The notes under the pieces: generated by a model
What the model saw: only the letters and a program-made list of their open reading frames with translations
The model's database searches: none
What the model was told of the DNA's origin: nothing
Made by a program: the position numbers and the translations under genes
Part shown: positions 1 through 8,851 of the stretch, in pieces
Layout: every line of letters starts with the position of its first letter
Position numbering within the stretch: the stretch's first letter is position 1
Assembly (NCBI GenBank): GCA_900541795.1
Contig: UQLC01000024.1
Span: 1 to 28,390, forward strand
Source of the DNA: an uncultured Collinsella sp.
Lineage (GTDB): Bacteria; Actinomycetota; Coriobacteriia; Coriobacteriales; Coriobacteriaceae
Length of the DNA: 28,390 nucleotides
Direction: 5' to 3'

Positions 1-25
1 GCCCGTGGGTTATACCCTAAGAGCA

Positions 26-48
26 AACCACCCTTTTTAAGGGTGGTT
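26..48. terminator. Hairpin at the left edge, probable terminator of an unseen gene
   Basis: Perfect 10-bp stem AACCACCCTT / AAGGGTGGTT with a TTT loop. No long T-run follows on either strand, so termination is inferred from placement. By synteny with other Gram-positives the unseen upstream gene could be a division gene such as ftsZ, but nothing in the window shows it. Confidence 0.45.
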
Positions 49-141
49 CTGATTTCGACTTTGTAAACTAGAACCTCCAATCTCTTTACGTTCCCTTTAC
101 GATTGCCTCCAGTGCAGCAGGTATCCTTTTAGAGAAGTATG

Positions 142-164
142 ACAGCCGTATAAACGCGGGCTGT
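142..164 (+). promoter_or_regulatory. Candidate pgeF promoter region with an inverted repeat
   Basis: A -10-like TATAAA (149-154) lies in the loop between ACAGCC (142-147) and GGCTGT (159-164). No convincing -35 lies 16-18 bases upstream. A second small hairpin, GCGGC-GAT-GCCGC, follows at 166-178. The rest of 49-206 shows only a CTTTACG direct repeat. If real, this promoter would drive pgeF and possibly the overlapping pst genes. Confidence 0.25.
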
Positions 165-206
165 AGCGGCGATGCCGCGGTACTTGTGTTATTAGGAGGC
201 TTTAGT

Positions 207-1007
207 ATGGCAGCACGTGCGGACAACGTTTCGCGTGTCGACCATGATGGAGTTACGTTGGTGGAAGGCGCGACATCCGATGTTCGCTTTGCCTTCACCG
301 AGCGCGCCGGTGGTGTTTCCGAAGATGCGTACTCCTCACTCAATTTGGGCTCGCATGTTGGCGATGACCCCTTTGCTGTTCAAGAAAATCGTCGTCGCGT
401 GCTCGAGGCTATGGGTGCCGCCGAGTGCGAGCACAACTTGCTCGTTCCCAATCAGGTCCATGGTGACCATATCGTTGCGGTGACCTCGAACGGCGCCGAT
501 GACCTTGAGGACGTCCGCGAGCAGATTGCCGAGGGCTGCGATGCCATCGTCTGTACGGCGCATAACGTACCCGTGCTGCTCTGCTTTGCCGACTGCGTTC
601 CCGTGGTGCTGGTGGCCCCCGGCGGATTTGCCGTGGTGCACTCCGGTTGGAAGGGCACGATTGCACGTATTTCCGCCAAGGCGTGCCAGGCGCTTTGCGA
701 TGCTGCCGGTTGCGATGCGAGCGACGTTTCCGCCTATATCGGCCCCCATATCTTGGGTGACGAATATGAGGTATCCCAGGAACTCATGGATCGCTTTGCC
801 GCCGAGTTCTCTTGCATCGATGCGAATACCTCTCGCATGCTCGATCTTTCCGCTGCCATTCGCGAGGCGCTGGTAGATGTCGGTGTCGACGCGGATAATA
901 TCGTGGATACCCAGCTTTCGACCGTGCGTCAGAACGACCGCTTTTATTCCTACCGTAACGAGGACGGCACCTGTGGGCGCCATGCTGCGATCGGCGTGAT
1001 GCTATGA
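207..1007 (+). CDS. pgeF: PgeF/YfiH family purine nucleoside phosphorylase-like (peptidoglycan editing factor)
   Basis: The 266-residue product fits the multicopper-oxidase-like fold family (YfiH, YlmD, LACC1) at normal length. The three expected metal ligands are visible: His85 in NQVHGD, Cys130 in FADCVPV and His145 in VVHSGWKG. YIGPHI and a C-terminal DRFYSYR also match. The family is linked to peptidoglycan fidelity in E. coli and to purine nucleoside phosphorolysis/deamination in vitro. ATG 207 was chosen because AGGAGG (194-199) lies 7 bases upstream; an in-frame GTG at 186 has no SD. The stop overlaps the pstS start (ATGA, 1004-1007). In many Gram-positives this gene sits directly before yggS-sepF; here phosphate genes intervene. 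Confidence 0.92.
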   Translation: MAARADNVSRVDHDGVTLVEGATSDVRFAFTERAGGVSEDAYSSLNLGSHVGDDPFAVQENRRRVLEAMGAAECEHNLLVPNQVHGDHIVAVTSNGADDLEDVREQIAEGCDAIVCTAHNVPVLLCFADCVPVVLVAPGGFAVVHSGWKGTIARISAKACQALCDAAGCDASDVSAYIGPHILGDEYEVSQELMDRFAAEFSCIDANTSRMLDLSAAIREALVDVGVDADNIVDTQLSTVRQNDRFYSYRNEDGTCGRHAAIGVML

Positions 1008-1840
1008 GAAAGATCGTATCGGTCCTGAGCGCCGCTGTGCTTACGCTTACGCTGTGCGCCTGTTCTTCGGGATCTTCTAGCTCTTCCATTACCGTGGCCG
1101 GCTCCACGACCTGCCTTCCTATCGCCGAGATTGCGGCCGAGGGCTTTAAGGAGGAGACCGGCATCGACGTGCTCGTTTCCGGTTTGGGTTCTTCCGCTGG
1201 GATCGAGGCCGTCAGCGCCGGCACGGCCGATATCGCCAGCTCCTCCCGTGGACTCAATGCCGACGAACAGGATCTGGGCCTGACTCCCATTGTCATTGCC
1301 CACGACGGTATTGCGGTCATCGTGAACGACGACAACCCCGTCGATAACCTCTCGACCGAGCAGCTCCGCGATATCTACGCCGGCAAGATTACCAATTGGA
1401 AAGAGGTCGGTGGCGAGGACCTGAGGATTCAGGTCATCAACCGAGACGAGGCGTCCGGTACGCGCGAGGCCTTCCGTACCATCGTGATGGATGGCACGCC
1501 GTTCGATCGCCGCTCGGCCGTTCTTTCGGGTACGGGCCAGGTGCGCGACGTGGTATCTCGTTCGCGTGGGGCCATCGGCTACATTTCGCTGGGCTTCGTC
1601 GATAGCCTCAACGCCAAGACCTCGGTCAAGGCCGTCTCGGTCAATCATGTTGAGGCGTCCGAGAAGACGGTCGCGAGTGGCGGCTATCCCATCTCGCGCG
1701 ACCTTTACTTCTTTGTGAAGGGTGTGCCTTCGCAGCAGGCGCAGGATTACATCGACTATGTGACGTCCGAAAAGATGGACAAGCAGATTCGCGAGGCGGG
1801 CTTTATTCCCGTCACCAACGACGAGAAGGGGAGTGAGTAG
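1004..1840 (+). CDS. pstS: Phosphate ABC transporter substrate-binding lipoprotein PstS
   Basis: A 278-residue secreted lipoprotein: a basic MRK start, a hydrophobic stretch and a lipobox ending LTLCAC, followed by a Ser-rich linker. The mature protein carries PstS phosphate-site signatures: AGSTTC near the N-terminus, SGLGSSAGI, ADIASSSR and a DEASGTREAF loop. It would capture inorganic phosphate outside the membrane and deliver it to PstC-PstA. Translation begins inside the pgeF stop codon (ATGA) without a strong SD, so coupling to pgeF translation is likely. No promoter gap separates the two genes, meaning pstS is either co-transcribed with pgeF or driven from a promoter within pgeF coding sequence. 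Pst operons usually begin with pstS behind a phosphate-responsive promoter, so this is unusual. Confidence 0.95.
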   Translation: MRKIVSVLSAAVLTLTLCACSSGSSSSSITVAGSTTCLPIAEIAAEGFKEETGIDVLVSGLGSSAGIEAVSAGTADIASSSRGLNADEQDLGLTPIVIAHDGIAVIVNDDNPVDNLSTEQLRDIYAGKITNWKEVGGEDLRIQVINRDEASGTREAFRTIVMDGTPFDRRSAVLSGTGQVRDVVSRSRGAIGYISLGFVDSLNAKTSVKAVSVNHVEASEKTVASGGYPISRDLYFFVKGVPSQQAQDYIDYVTSEKMDKQIREAGFIPVTNDEKGSE

Positions 1841-1841
1841 C

Positions 1842-2768
1842 ATGGAAGCACAGGAAAACTCCCAGACTGAGCAGAATGTTCAGACGCCCAAGAAGCGCGA
1901 GCTGGCGCTCGTATCGCGCAGTACCTATATCAAGGAGAAGGCGCTGCAGTGGATCTTCTTTGCCTGCGCGTTCTTGGCGGTCGTTACCGTCATCCTGATT
2001 TTTGTCTTTACCACGTACTCGGCGCTGCCCGTCTTTACCGACATCGGTCTGGCTGACTTCTTTAGCTTTACGTGGGCGCCTTCCGAGGGCCACTACGGCA
2101 TCTTGTCGCTGCTTGCTGGCTCGGGTCTGGTGACCGTCGGTGCGCTCGCCATGGGCGTGCCGCTGGGCGTGGGTACGGCCGTTTACCTGGTCGAGATTGC
2201 CAGCAAGCGCGTGCGCAAGCTCATCAGCCCCGCCGTTGACCTGCTGGCGGGCATACCCTCCATCATCTACGGCTTCTTTGGCATGATCATCATCCGCCCG
2301 TTTATCGCACAACTGACCGGCGGCCTTGGTTTTGGTGCGCTGACGGCGTGGTTTGTGCTCGCCATCATGATCGTCCCTACCATCACCACGCTCACCATCG
2401 ATGCTCTCAATTCCATTCCCATGGGCATTCGCGAGGCATCGTATGCCATGGGCGCCACAAAGTGGCAGACCATCTATAAGGTCGTGCTACCTGCCGCGAA
2501 GCTGGGTATCGTTGATGCCATCGTGCTGGGTATGGGCCGTGCCATCGGCGAGACCATGGCCGTGCTCATGGTCGTAGGTAACGCCCCGGTTATTCCCGAC
2601 AGCATTGCGTGCCCCATCTCGACGCTCACGAGCCAGATTGCGCTCGACATGAGCTATTCCTCGGGTCTGCACCGCTCGGCGCTGTTCGGCATGGGCGTGG
2701 TCCTGTTTATCATCTCCGCCACACTGGTGGGCATCGTCCGTCTGATTTCCAAGAAGAAGAGGGGGTAG
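1842..2768 (+). CDS. pstC: Phosphate ABC transporter permease PstC
   Basis: A 308-residue integral membrane protein with a cytoplasmic N-terminal tail, about six transmembrane segments and the ABC-permease coupling (EAA) loop REASYAMGATKWQTIYKVVL. GMGRAIGETMAV is characteristic of PstC. It forms half of the phosphate channel with PstA and is energised by PstB. ATG 1842 follows the pstS stop by one base, with a GGGGAG SD about 7 bases upstream; an in-frame GTG at 1833 overlaps pstS and has no better SD. Likely translationally coupled within the operon. Confidence 0.94.
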   Translation: MEAQENSQTEQNVQTPKKRELALVSRSTYIKEKALQWIFFACAFLAVVTVILIFVFTTYSALPVFTDIGLADFFSFTWAPSEGHYGILSLLAGSGLVTVGALAMGVPLGVGTAVYLVEIASKRVRKLISPAVDLLAGIPSIIYGFFGMIIIRPFIAQLTGGLGFGALTAWFVLAIMIVPTITTLTIDALNSIPMGIREASYAMGATKWQTIYKVVLPAAKLGIVDAIVLGMGRAIGETMAVLMVVGNAPVIPDSIACPISTLTSQIALDMSYSSGLHRSALFGMGVVLFIISATLVGIVRLISKKKRG

Positions 2769-2771
2769 GCT

Positions 2772-3677
2772 ATGTCCGATTCCGTTGACGCGACGGTCGA
2801 TGCGACCTCGTCGCGCGAGCGCATCAAGCGTGCCCTTTCCCACGGCAAGAAGGGCCGCATCAACAAGGACCTGTCCAACAAGATCATGCTTGGCGTGTTT
2901 CGTGCCGCTGCCTACATCACCACGCTGGTGCTGGTCGCTATCATCGCCTACGTGGTCATCAACGGCCTGCCACACATCTCGCTCGACTTTATCTTCGGTT
3001 GGCCCCAGGGCGTCAACGCCGAGGGCGGAATTTGGCCCACGATCGTCTCGACCGTCTACGTGACGGCGCTCGCCATGCTTATCTGCACGCCGATCGCTGT
3101 GCTGGCAGCCGTCTATCTGGCCGAGTACGCCAAGCAGGGCAAGGTCGTCGAGCTCATTCGCTACGCTGCTGACGCTTTGGCCTCGGTGCCCTCCATCGTT
3201 ATGGGCCTGTTTGGCTACGCCTTGTTTGTCGAGGCTATGGGCCTGGGCCTTTCGATGGTCTCGGCCGCTCTGGCGCTCGCGCTCTTGATGCTTCCCATCG
3301 TCATGCGCACCACCGAAGAAGCCATTCGCGCCGTTCCGCGCTATATCCGTTGGGGCGCGTACGGCCTGGGCGCTACCAAGTGGCAGGTCGTCTCCAAGAT
3401 CGTGCTTCCTTCGGCCTTTGGCCGCATTGCCACGGGCATCGTCCTTGCCATCGGCCGTGCCATCGGCGAGACCGCCGTGGTGCTCTACACCATGGGCCAG
3501 GCCATCAATCTACCTATTTCGCCGCTCGATTCCGGTCGTCCCATGACCGTTCACCTGTACCTGCTTGCCAACGACGGCATCAACATGAACGCAGCCTACG
3601 GCACCGCGCTCTTGCTGATGGTGATCATTTTGGCCTTCAACCTGTTTGCGCGCTTCCTGTCGCGCAAGCGTCGCTAG
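2772..3677 (+). CDS. pstA: Phosphate ABC transporter permease PstA
   Basis: A 301-residue membrane protein with a charged cytoplasmic N-terminus (about 45 residues) and about six helices. The coupling loop reads RWGAYGLGATKWQVVSKIVL, followed by AIGRAIGETAVVLYTMG, typical of PstA. It pairs with PstC in the phosphate channel. The start lies 3 bases after the pstC stop, and GGGGGTAGG at the end of pstC serves as SD. The C-terminus ends in an Arg/Lys-rich tail after the last helix. Confidence 0.94.
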   Translation: MSDSVDATVDATSSRERIKRALSHGKKGRINKDLSNKIMLGVFRAAAYITTLVLVAIIAYVVINGLPHISLDFIFGWPQGVNAEGGIWPTIVSTVYVTALAMLICTPIAVLAAVYLAEYAKQGKVVELIRYAADALASVPSIVMGLFGYALFVEAMGLGLSMVSAALALALLMLPIVMRTTEEAIRAVPRYIRWGAYGLGATKWQVVSKIVLPSAFGRIATGIVLAIGRAIGETAVVLYTMGQAINLPISPLDSGRPMTVHLYLLANDGINMNAAYGTALLLMVIILAFNLFARFLSRKRR

Positions 3678-3689
3678 TTAAGGAGTCCC

Positions 3690-4493
<804 letters not shown>

Positions 4494-4544
4494 TCGGTGC
4501 GACTAGTCCCAAGCCGATCGGATCTGGTCCGGTGCGTATTCACT

Positions 4545-4565
4545 GTGCGGGCGGCATGACCGCAC
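4545..4565 (+). other. Hairpin in the pstB-phoU gap
   Basis: GTGCGG (4545-4550) pairs with CCGCAC (4560-4565) across a 9-base loop, just upstream of the phoU SD. There is no T-run. It could be an RNA-processing or stability element that tunes phoU relative to pstSCAB; this is inference. Confidence 0.3.
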
Positions 4566-4585
4566 CCAACTGATTGGAGTGAACC

Positions 4586-5443
4586 ATGCGCAAACTGTTT
4601 TCCCGTCAGCTCATCGAGGCCCGTCACGAGATGCTGAGCATCTACGAGGCCGTCGATCTGGCCCTCCACGATGCCGTGAAGGCCTATGTGACCGACGACC
4701 GCAAGCTCGCCACCAAGACCAAGAAGCGTACGCTTTCGATTGACGCACGCTGCGCCAACCTGGAGGCCGTCTGCTACAACCTGATTGCCACGCAGTCACC
4801 GGTCGCCTCCGACTTCCGCTTGCTGCAGACGATCATCTACGTCGACTTTAACCTGCAGCGCATGACCGATAAGGTTCGCCAGATTTGCCGCGCCACGCGT
4901 CATATGATCAAGGCCGACATCTCGCTGCCCAAGGAGCTTGTCGGCACGGTCGAGGCCGAGGCTGAGGCCGTCTACCAGGTGCTGGGCTCTTCGCTTTCTG
5001 CGCTCGTCACCAACGACATGTCCATCATCTGCAACTTGGCCGTCGAGGACGAGCCAGTGCACGCCGCCTACGAGAAGTTCTTCCGCACCTTTAACCGCAT
5101 GGACACGGGCGATTTTATGGACGACGACAGCAACTATGACGACCTGCGCCGCGCCATCATGGTATCGCGCTATCTCGATCGCATCGCCTCGATTTCCATC
5201 GATGCCGCCTGCCGTCTGACCTTCCTGTTGACCGGACAGCGTATGACTGCCGGTGATATCGCCTGCACTGATGAGGATGAGCTCGAGAGCATGCGCGTGC
5301 CTTCGGGCGAGGGTGTTATCATGAGGCCCGCCGTCGATGCACGCTACGTTGCCAAGGTGCCCGTTAACGAGGTCAGCGAGGGTCTTCGCTACCTGCTCGA
5401 TCATCTTGAGGATGAGGACGATGGCGAGGACGACGAGGAGTAA
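4586..5443 (+). CDS. phoU: PhoU-like phosphate signalling protein, divergent, with acidic tail
   Basis: Placed directly after pstB, as PhoU normally is. The 285-residue, largely helical product has two PhoU-like halves. PhoU restrains Pst activity and couples it to the PhoR-type sensor. The family's E/D-x-x-x-D metal motifs are altered: the first reads Q91-RMT-D95 and the second D198-RIA-S202. The protein is about 50-60 residues longer than typical PhoU and ends in an acidic tail (roughly 274-285, almost all Glu/Asp). The SD is TTGGAG before ATG 4586. Position and similarity support PhoU; the metal-site changes leave the mechanism open. No PhoR/PhoB pair lies in this window. Confidence 0.85.
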   Translation: MRKLFSRQLIEARHEMLSIYEAVDLALHDAVKAYVTDDRKLATKTKKRTLSIDARCANLEAVCYNLIATQSPVASDFRLLQTIIYVDFNLQRMTDKVRQICRATRHMIKADISLPKELVGTVEAEAEAVYQVLGSSLSALVTNDMSIICNLAVEDEPVHAAYEKFFRTFNRMDTGDFMDDDSNYDDLRRAIMVSRYLDRIASISIDAACRLTFLLTGQRMTAGDIACTDEDELESMRVPSGEGVIMRPAVDARYVAKVPVNEVSEGLRYLLDHLEDEDDGEDDEE

Positions 5444-5480
5444 GTAACCCCGTTCGTCGAAAGATTGTAAATACCTAAGT

Positions 5481-5512
5481 GAGCGCGGCCTTGCACATGC
5501 GGGGCCGCGCTC
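5481..5512 (+). terminator. Stem-loop after phoU, possible terminator
   Basis: Perfect 10-bp stem GAGCGCGGCC (5481-5490) / GGCCGCGCTC (5503-5512) with a 12-base loop. Only a short mixed T stretch follows, so termination may be partial. It separates the pst block from yggS. Confidence 0.5.
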
Positions 5513-5562
5513 TTGCGTTAGCATGGGACTACTTGTTTGGCTGTCAGCGGAGGCGATTGGCA

Positions 5563-6300
5563 ATGGATAACTATTTGGACTTGATGCGCGCTCGCCGCGA
5601 GCAGATTCTGGAACGTTTTTATGCGGCGCTCGATCGCGCGGGCCGTCCCCACGACGCCGCGCGCCTCATTGCCGTGTCCAAGACCGTTGGTGTCGATGAG
5701 ACCGTTGCCGCCATCCAGGCGGGGTATCGCCATTTTGCCGAGAACCGCCCGCAGGAGCTGGTTCGCAAGCTCACGGGTCTGGCGGAGCATCCGGAGCTGC
5801 CCGAGGTGCGCTTCGATATGATCGGCAACCTGCAGACCAATAAGATCAATGCGGTGCTGGGCTCAGCCGAGCTGATTCACTCGGTGGGTTCGCTGCATCT
5901 GGCGCAGGCGATCTCGAGCCGTGCTGTTCGCAAGATTGAGGCAGGCGAGCTCGTCGGCCCCCAGCGTGTGCTCATTGAGGTCAATGTGAGTGGTGAGGAG
6001 TCGAAGGGAGGCTTTTCACCCGATGAGATTCGCGCCGCCGCGGGTGAGCTTGCAGAACTTGAGGGAATTTGCGTACAGGGGCTTATGACTATGGCGCCCC
6101 GGGGGAATAAGGATGTGGCACGCCGCACCTTTGCGGGGCTTCGTGAGCTGAGGGATGAGCTGGAGGCGGCGCATCCCGATTTGAACCTGCCTGAGCTTTC
6201 CTGCGGTATGAGCGAGGACTTTGAGTCTGCCCTTGAGGAGGGCTCTACGCTCGTTCGCCTGGGCAGGGTAGTATTTAGCCCGGAGTTTGCAGTAAAATAA
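5563..6300 (+). CDS. yggS: YggS/PROSC family PLP-binding homeostasis protein
   Basis: A 245-residue single-domain fold-III PLP protein (alanine-racemase N-terminal-like barrel). Lys40 in AVSKT is the expected Schiff-base lysine. FAENRPQELVRK, MIGNLQTNK, VNVSGEESKGGF, GLMTM and LSCGMSEDFESAL are family hallmarks. It is thought to buffer free pyridoxal phosphate and affect amino-acid pools; no catalytic activity is established. ATG 5563 follows GGAGG (5549-5553) by 9 bases. In-frame codons upstream to 5479 lie within the preceding hairpin, so that longer reading is unlikely. It precedes sepF as in the ylmE-ylmF arrangement of Gram-positives. Confidence 0.93.
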   Translation: MDNYLDLMRARREQILERFYAALDRAGRPHDAARLIAVSKTVGVDETVAAIQAGYRHFAENRPQELVRKLTGLAEHPELPEVRFDMIGNLQTNKINAVLGSAELIHSVGSLHLAQAISSRAVRKIEAGELVGPQRVLIEVNVSGEESKGGFSPDEIRAAAGELAELEGICVQGLMTMAPRGNKDVARRTFAGLRELRDELEAAHPDLNLPELSCGMSEDFESALEEGSTLVRLGRVVFSPEFAVK

Positions 6301-6360
6301 GGCTCTGAAGTGCGCACTGATTATCGGGGCGCCTGCACTAAACCGCGAGAGGACACAACC

Positions 6361-7083
6361 ATGGGCTTCCTTGACGAGATTAAAAATAAGATGCACCTGG
6401 GCGGCCAGCAGGGTTACGACCAGGGTTATGGCCAGGACGACGACTACGGCTACGATGACGGCTACGACGATGGCTATCAGAACAACGGCTACAGTGGTGC
6501 TTCGGGCGAGGGCTTCTACACCCAAGACGAGCCGAGCAACGGCCTGCTTGGCCAGACGCGCCGCGGTGAAGCTGAGTCGGTTGCCGTGTATACGCGCTCC
6601 GGTCAGCTGGTCGGCGATGACTCCCGCCATGCCACGACGTATAACCCGCCTTCGCGCTCGCAGGACAGTGTTGCGAGCGGTTATCGTCCTGGTGCCTATG
6701 ACACGCCGTCGAGCTACGCCGAGAATACCCGCGCCCGTGCCGCCGCTGCACCCGCGCCTGCACCGAGCGATGCCTCGGCCTATGCGAGCAATATCATCAA
6801 CGCCACGCCGCAGCTGCCGGCCTATGTCCTGCGCCCCGAGAGCTATGACGACGTGGAGACTGTGGTGCGCCGCGTTCGCACCAAGCAGCCTGTCGCACTG
6901 ATTTTTGTGGGCGTACGCACCGAAGTTGCCAAGCGCGTCTTGGACTTCTCTTACGGCTTTGCCTGCGGTCTGGGTGCCACGGTCAAGGAGGTGGGCGACC
7001 GCGTGTTCATGGTGCTGCCCGCCGGTTGCGAGGTCAAAGATTCCGATCTCAAGAAGCTTCGTGCCGACGGCTACCTTAAGTAA
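6361..7083 (+). CDS. sepF: Cell division protein SepF
   Basis: A 240-residue protein with the SepF layout: an N-terminal membrane-binding amphipathic helix (MGFLDEIKNKMHLGG), a long flexible linker, and a C-terminal SepF domain from about residue 142 (NIINATPQLPAYVLRPESYD ... VALIFVG ... RVLDFSYGFACGLG). SepF anchors and organises FtsZ at the septum and is essential in actinobacteria, which lack FtsA. The linker starts with a Tyr/Gly/Asp-rich low-complexity stretch (about 18-48, seven tyrosines at 19-44), followed by an Ala/Pro segment near 127-136. ATG 6361 has a GAGAGG SD 8 bases upstream. An upstream in-frame GTG near 6310 lacks an SD. Confidence 0.95.
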   Translation: MGFLDEIKNKMHLGGQQGYDQGYGQDDDYGYDDGYDDGYQNNGYSGASGEGFYTQDEPSNGLLGQTRRGEAESVAVYTRSGQLVGDDSRHATTYNPPSRSQDSVASGYRPGAYDTPSSYAENTRARAAAAPAPAPSDASAYASNIINATPQLPAYVLRPESYDDVETVVRRVRTKQPVALIFVGVRTEVAKRVLDFSYGFACGLGATVKEVGDRVFMVLPAGCEVKDSDLKKLRADGYLK

Positions 7084-7104
7084 AGACAAGACGAGGAGAT
7101 TCCC

Positions 7105-7386
7105 ATCAACATCTACGCTATCGTCCAGCTGGTCAACACGCTGTTCAACTTCTATTCCACGCTCATTGTCGTCTACTGCTTTATGACGTGGATTCCCATG
7201 AAGCAGGGTGGTTTGCTTCAGGATATTGCTGCGGTGCTTGATAGCGTGTGCGGTCCGTGGCTCAACCTGTTCCGTCGTTTCATCCCGCCGATGGGCGGTA
7301 TCGATTTTTCGCCGGTCGTTGCGATTATTGCGTTGCAGTTGGTGCAGAGGCTGGTTCTGCAGCTTCTTATAGGTATACTCGTGTAG
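7105..7386 (+). CDS. yggT: YggT family membrane protein, apparent non-canonical ATC start
   Basis: A roughly 93-residue protein with two hydrophobic helices flanking FYSTLIVVYCFMTWIP and a second block ending LVQRLVLQLLIGILV, as in YggT/YlmG, a family associated with division clusters. Between the sepF stop (7081-7083, same frame) and ATG 7183 there is no ATG, GTG or TTG. Starting at ATG 7183 would give 67 residues and remove most of helix one. GAGGAG (7093-7098) is correctly spaced only for ATC 7105 (6-base gap), giving an N-terminus (M/I)-NIYAIVQLVN. I therefore place the start at ATC. A sequencing error or ATG 7183 remain alternatives. Confidence 0.75.
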   Translation: MNIYAIVQLVNTLFNFYSTLIVVYCFMTWIPMKQGGLLQDIAAVLDSVCGPWLNLFRRFIPPMGGIDFSPVVAIIALQLVQRLVLQLLIGILV

Positions 7387-7447
7387 AACTGTCTTAGTAA
7401 CTTACGTCGGGCGTGTAGCGCCGAGGCGATGAAAAAGGAGACTTGTT

Positions 7448-8125
7448 ATGGCTATTACCCCTGCAGACATCCAGGCTCAGACTTTCTCTGAGGCCAAGCG
7501 TGGCTACGATCCTGCCGAGGTCGACGTCTTCTTGGAGACGCTGTCCTCCGAGGTTGACGCTATGCTCGCTAAGATCGTCGACCTTAAGGGTCGTCTGACT
7601 GCTACCGAGCAGCAGCTTGCCGATACGCAGGCCCAGCTTGCTCAGGCTCAGGATGCTGCCGCACAGGCCGTTCCCGCCGCCCCCGTGGCCGCTCCTGCAC
7701 CCGACTTCTCCGCTCAGGAGCGTCAGATTTCCGCTGCCCTGATTGCTGCCCAGCAGACCGCCGAGGGCATTGTCAACGACGCCAACGAGAACGCTGACCG
7801 TATCCGCAACGAGGCCGACGCCAAGGCCCGCGAGGTCATCCGTCAGGCCCTGACCGAGAAGCAGGCCGAGCTTGAGGAGATCGACCGTCTTAAGGCTTCC
7901 CGTGAGGAGTTTAAGGCCGAGTACCTCAAGCTCATCCAGCACTTCATGGACGATGCTCAGAACTCCTTCCCGTCCGATCTCATGGCTTCCACGCCGGTCG
8001 GTTCCGCCGCTTCTCCGGCTGTGACCGTTCCTGCTGCCGAGCCGCTGCCCGTCGCCGAGCCGGTTATCCCCGTTGCCGATCCCTTCGCACCGATCGACAA
8101 CTTCGCCGCCGACGACCTGGACTAA
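7448..8125 (+). CDS. divIVA: DivIVA domain protein (Wag31-like polar organiser)
   Basis: A 225-residue protein. The N-terminal DivIVA lipid-binding domain is clear: MAITPADIQAQTFSEAKRGY followed by DPAEVDVFLETL. A first coiled coil runs to about residue 75, an Ala/Pro/Gln linker (about 68-90) follows, then a second long coiled coil (about 95-165) and an Ala/Pro/Val-rich acidic tail. DivIVA binds negatively curved membrane at poles and septa and recruits cell-wall synthesis proteins in actinobacteria. AGGAG (7436-7440) lies 7 bases before ATG 7448. It is the last gene of the division cluster; the ylmH gene often found between yggT and divIVA is absent. Confidence 0.94.
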   Translation: MAITPADIQAQTFSEAKRGYDPAEVDVFLETLSSEVDAMLAKIVDLKGRLTATEQQLADTQAQLAQAQDAAAQAVPAAPVAAPAPDFSAQERQISAALIAAQQTAEGIVNDANENADRIRNEADAKAREVIRQALTEKQAELEEIDRLKASREEFKAEYLKLIQHFMDDAQNSFPSDLMASTPVGSAASPAVTVPAAEPLPVAEPVIPVADPFAPIDNFAADDLD

Positions 8126-8150
8126 TATCCAGCTATCATGTAGCGCCTAG

Positions 8151-8180
8151 AAAGGGCCCGCAGCTTGCGGGTCCTTTTTT
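8151..8180 (+). terminator. Intrinsic terminator after divIVA
   Basis: A 12-bp stem, AAAGGGCCCGCA / TGCGGGTCCTTT with one G-U pair and a 3-base loop, runs directly into a T-run (8175-8180). This is a textbook terminator ending the plus-strand cluster. Confidence 0.9.
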
Positions 8181-8289
8181 GTGGCTGCATGCAGTCTGCA
8201 AAACAAAACGCCGAGTCCTGCGTTTGAGGGCACAGGACTCGGCGAAGGTCGCGTGGTCAAAGGTGGATTTTAAGGCCTGTCCCAAAAAT

Positions 8290-8820
8290 CTACTTGAGGA
8301 GGAAGTCGGGGAGGGGAATGGTGCGGGCCTCGCGCTGCTCGGGGTCGGCGATATGGTCGGCAGGATAGCCGCAGACGAGCATGTGATAGGGATAGATGCC
8401 CTCGGGCAGGCAGAACTGCTCACAGGCCACCTCGGGCTTAAAATGGCACACCCAGCACGTACCCAGGCCCTGCTCCTCGGCCTCCATCATCATCTGATCG
8501 CAAACAATCGAGGTGTCGATGGCACTGGAGTTCATCTGGTCATAAGGGCGCACCCAAGCATCGTCAGTAACGCTGCAGATAAGGAAGATAAGCGGAGCCC
8601 CAAAGATAGACCCATCACGAGCAAACCGAGGCTGACAAGCAGCAGCCTTCTCCAGAAGCTCAGGCGTATCCAACACCATTACACGGGCTGGATGATTATT
8701 ACAAGCAGAAGGGGCAATACGCCCAGCTTCAACAATGGCATCCACCACAGCCTGCTCCACAGGACGGTCCTCAAACAAACGACAAGAATACCGACCCCGA
8801 GCCAGATCCAAATACGACAT
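8290..8820 (-). CDS. Nitroreductase family protein
   Basis: A 176-residue FMN-dependent oxidoreductase of the short nitroreductase class. N-terminal RYSCRLFEDRPVE and EAGRIAPSACNNHPARVMV match the FMN-binding start of the fold, and MMMEAEEQGLGTCWV matches the second flavin-contacting region. The substrate cannot be read from sequence; relatives reduce nitro compounds, quinones or flavins. ATG 8820 has GGAGGG about 6 bases upstream; a longer in-frame reading to 8886 adds an implausible hydrophobic segment. It converges with divIVA. Its coding strand is strikingly G+T-rich in the first half, continuing a skew from the region upstream. Confidence 0.88.
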   Translation of the reverse strand: MSYLDLARGRYSCRLFEDRPVEQAVVDAIVEAGRIAPSACNNHPARVMVLDTPELLEKAAACQPRFARDGSIFGAPLIFLICSVTDDAWVRPYDQMNSSAIDTSIVCDQMMMEAEEQGLGTCWVCHFKPEVACEQFCLPEGIYPYHMLVCGYPADHIADPEQREARTIPLPDFLLK

Positions 8821-8851
8821 ACAAGCCCTCCAACAATTAAAAATCAAACAA

